Shown: in pieces, positions 63,710 through 64,000 of the stretch
Layout: every line of letters begins with the position of its first letter
Numbering within the stretch: the first letter of the stretch is position 1
Assembly (NCBI GenBank): GCA_002746935.1
Contig: PDRW01000037.1
Location: 1 to 64,000 of the forward strand
Length of the DNA stretch: 64,000 nucleotides
From: Rhodobacterales bacterium
GTDB lineage: Bacteria; Pseudomonadota; Alphaproteobacteria; Rhodobacterales; Rhodobacteraceae
Reading direction: 5' to 3'
Position numbers and translations under genes: made by a program
Notes under the pieces: model-generated
Database searches by the model: none
Told to the model about the DNA's origin: nothing
What the model saw: only the letters and a program-made list of their open reading frames with translations

Positions 63710-64000
63710 ATGCTCCGCTTTTTCCTGTCCCGCCTGCTTACCTTCATTCCGACCTTCATCGGCGTCACCCTGATCTCCTTCACCTTCATCCGCGTGCTGC
63801 CCGGCGATCCGATCCTGGTCATGGCCGGGGAACGCGGCATGTCGGAGGAACGCTACGCCGAGCTTCAGGCCCAGTTCGGCTTCGACCAGCCGATCCTGGT
63901 GCAATACTGGGACTATCTCATGGGGGTGTTCCGGGGCGATCTCGGCCAGAGTTTCGTGACCAAGAAACCGGTGTTCGACGAGTTTTTCGCGCTGTTCCCG
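63710..64000 (+). CDS. DppB/OppB-type ABC transporter permease, cut by window end
   Basis: First 97 residues of a permease. The N terminus LRFFLSRLLTFIPTFIGVTL with a first hydrophobic helix, then FIRVLPGDPILVMAGERG and FGFDQPILVQYWDYLMGVFR, is the standard DppB/OppB/NikB start. The ATG is preceded by GAGGG. It should be followed outside the window by a DppC-type permease and ATPases. Confidence 0.93.
   Translation, partial: MLRFFLSRLLTFIPTFIGVTLISFTFIRVLPGDPILVMAGERGMSEERYAELQAQFGFDQPILVQYWDYLMGVFRGDLGQSFVTKKPVFDEFFALFP

Noticed and set aside
1-64000. tRNA, rRNA, riboswitch, prophage or integron
   Set aside because: I read the intergenic regions for cloverleaf, T-loop and known leader patterns and for integrase or transposase motifs, and found none that I could support.

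Overview
The window is high-GC bacterial DNA in the style of an alphaproteobacterium of the Rhodobacteraceae/Roseobacteraceae group. The signs are a BCCT transporter, TRAP and peptide-type ABC uptake operons, an AcnB-type aconitase, TamA/TamB, frequent GTG and TTG starts, and a dispersed intergenic repeat ending in a GGTATTT...GGAA tail. Species assignment is inference; no rRNA or tRNA gene was seen.

Layout. 1-6.3 kb: the 3' part of acnB, then a BCCT transporter, a class V aminotransferase and a divergent Lrp-type regulator. 6.5-24.9 kb: the first part of a large exopolysaccharide (EPS) locus. It holds an acyltransferase-3/SGNH protein, an intact stand-alone adenylation-carrier-thioesterase protein, a formyltransferase-like/beta-propeller protein, a minus-strand run (Wzy-like polymerase, Wzc-type kinase, GT4, flippase), a PslG-like secreted glycosidase, a GT4, a GT2 and a priming sugar transferase. 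25.6-32.9 kb: a shortened ornithine-cyclodeaminase-like gene and tamA-tamB, which are not EPS genes. 33.4-57.6 kb: the second part of the EPS locus, with rmlC-rmlB-rmlD, glycosyltransferases, a PKS-like giant gene, a rhamnosyltransferase-like GT2, an NRPS-like gene, a phosphopantetheinyl-transferase-like gene, a second secreted clan-A glycosidase-like protein, a minus-strand run (second priming transferase, BY-kinase-like protein, Wzz-like protein, GT4), and rmlA. 57.6-64 kb: a DctPQM TRAP operon and the start of a Dpp-type ABC operon.

How the genes fit. dTDP-L-rhamnose made by RmlABCD, two polyprenyl-phosphate priming transferases, several GT2/GT4 enzymes, a Wzx flippase, a Wzy-like polymerase and two co-polymerase systems together suggest one or two Wzx/Wzy-type rhamnose-containing EPSs. 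Secreted hydrolases and an acyltransferase would trim and decorate them.

The most unusual feature lies at 38.2-49.7 kb. Three genes look like a PKS/NRPS assembly line plus its activating PPTase. They are full length, in frame and joined by stop/start overlaps or a short gap, yet catalytic residues are missing in almost every domain. The KS lacks its second His and its Lys. The AT has GEGAG where GHSxG is expected. The KR lacks Tyr. No PKS carrier is visible. The formyltransferase lacks Asn and Asp. The adenylation domain lacks its core motifs. The carrier Ser is Leu. The PPTase lacks both key Glu residues. Only the dehydratase and thioesterase look intact. A second pseudoenzyme, a BY-kinase without the Walker A Lys, lies in the same locus. 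These proteins would be called a biosynthetic cluster by domain searches, but the sequence points to repurposed pseudoenzymes or to slow decay under frame-preserving constraint.
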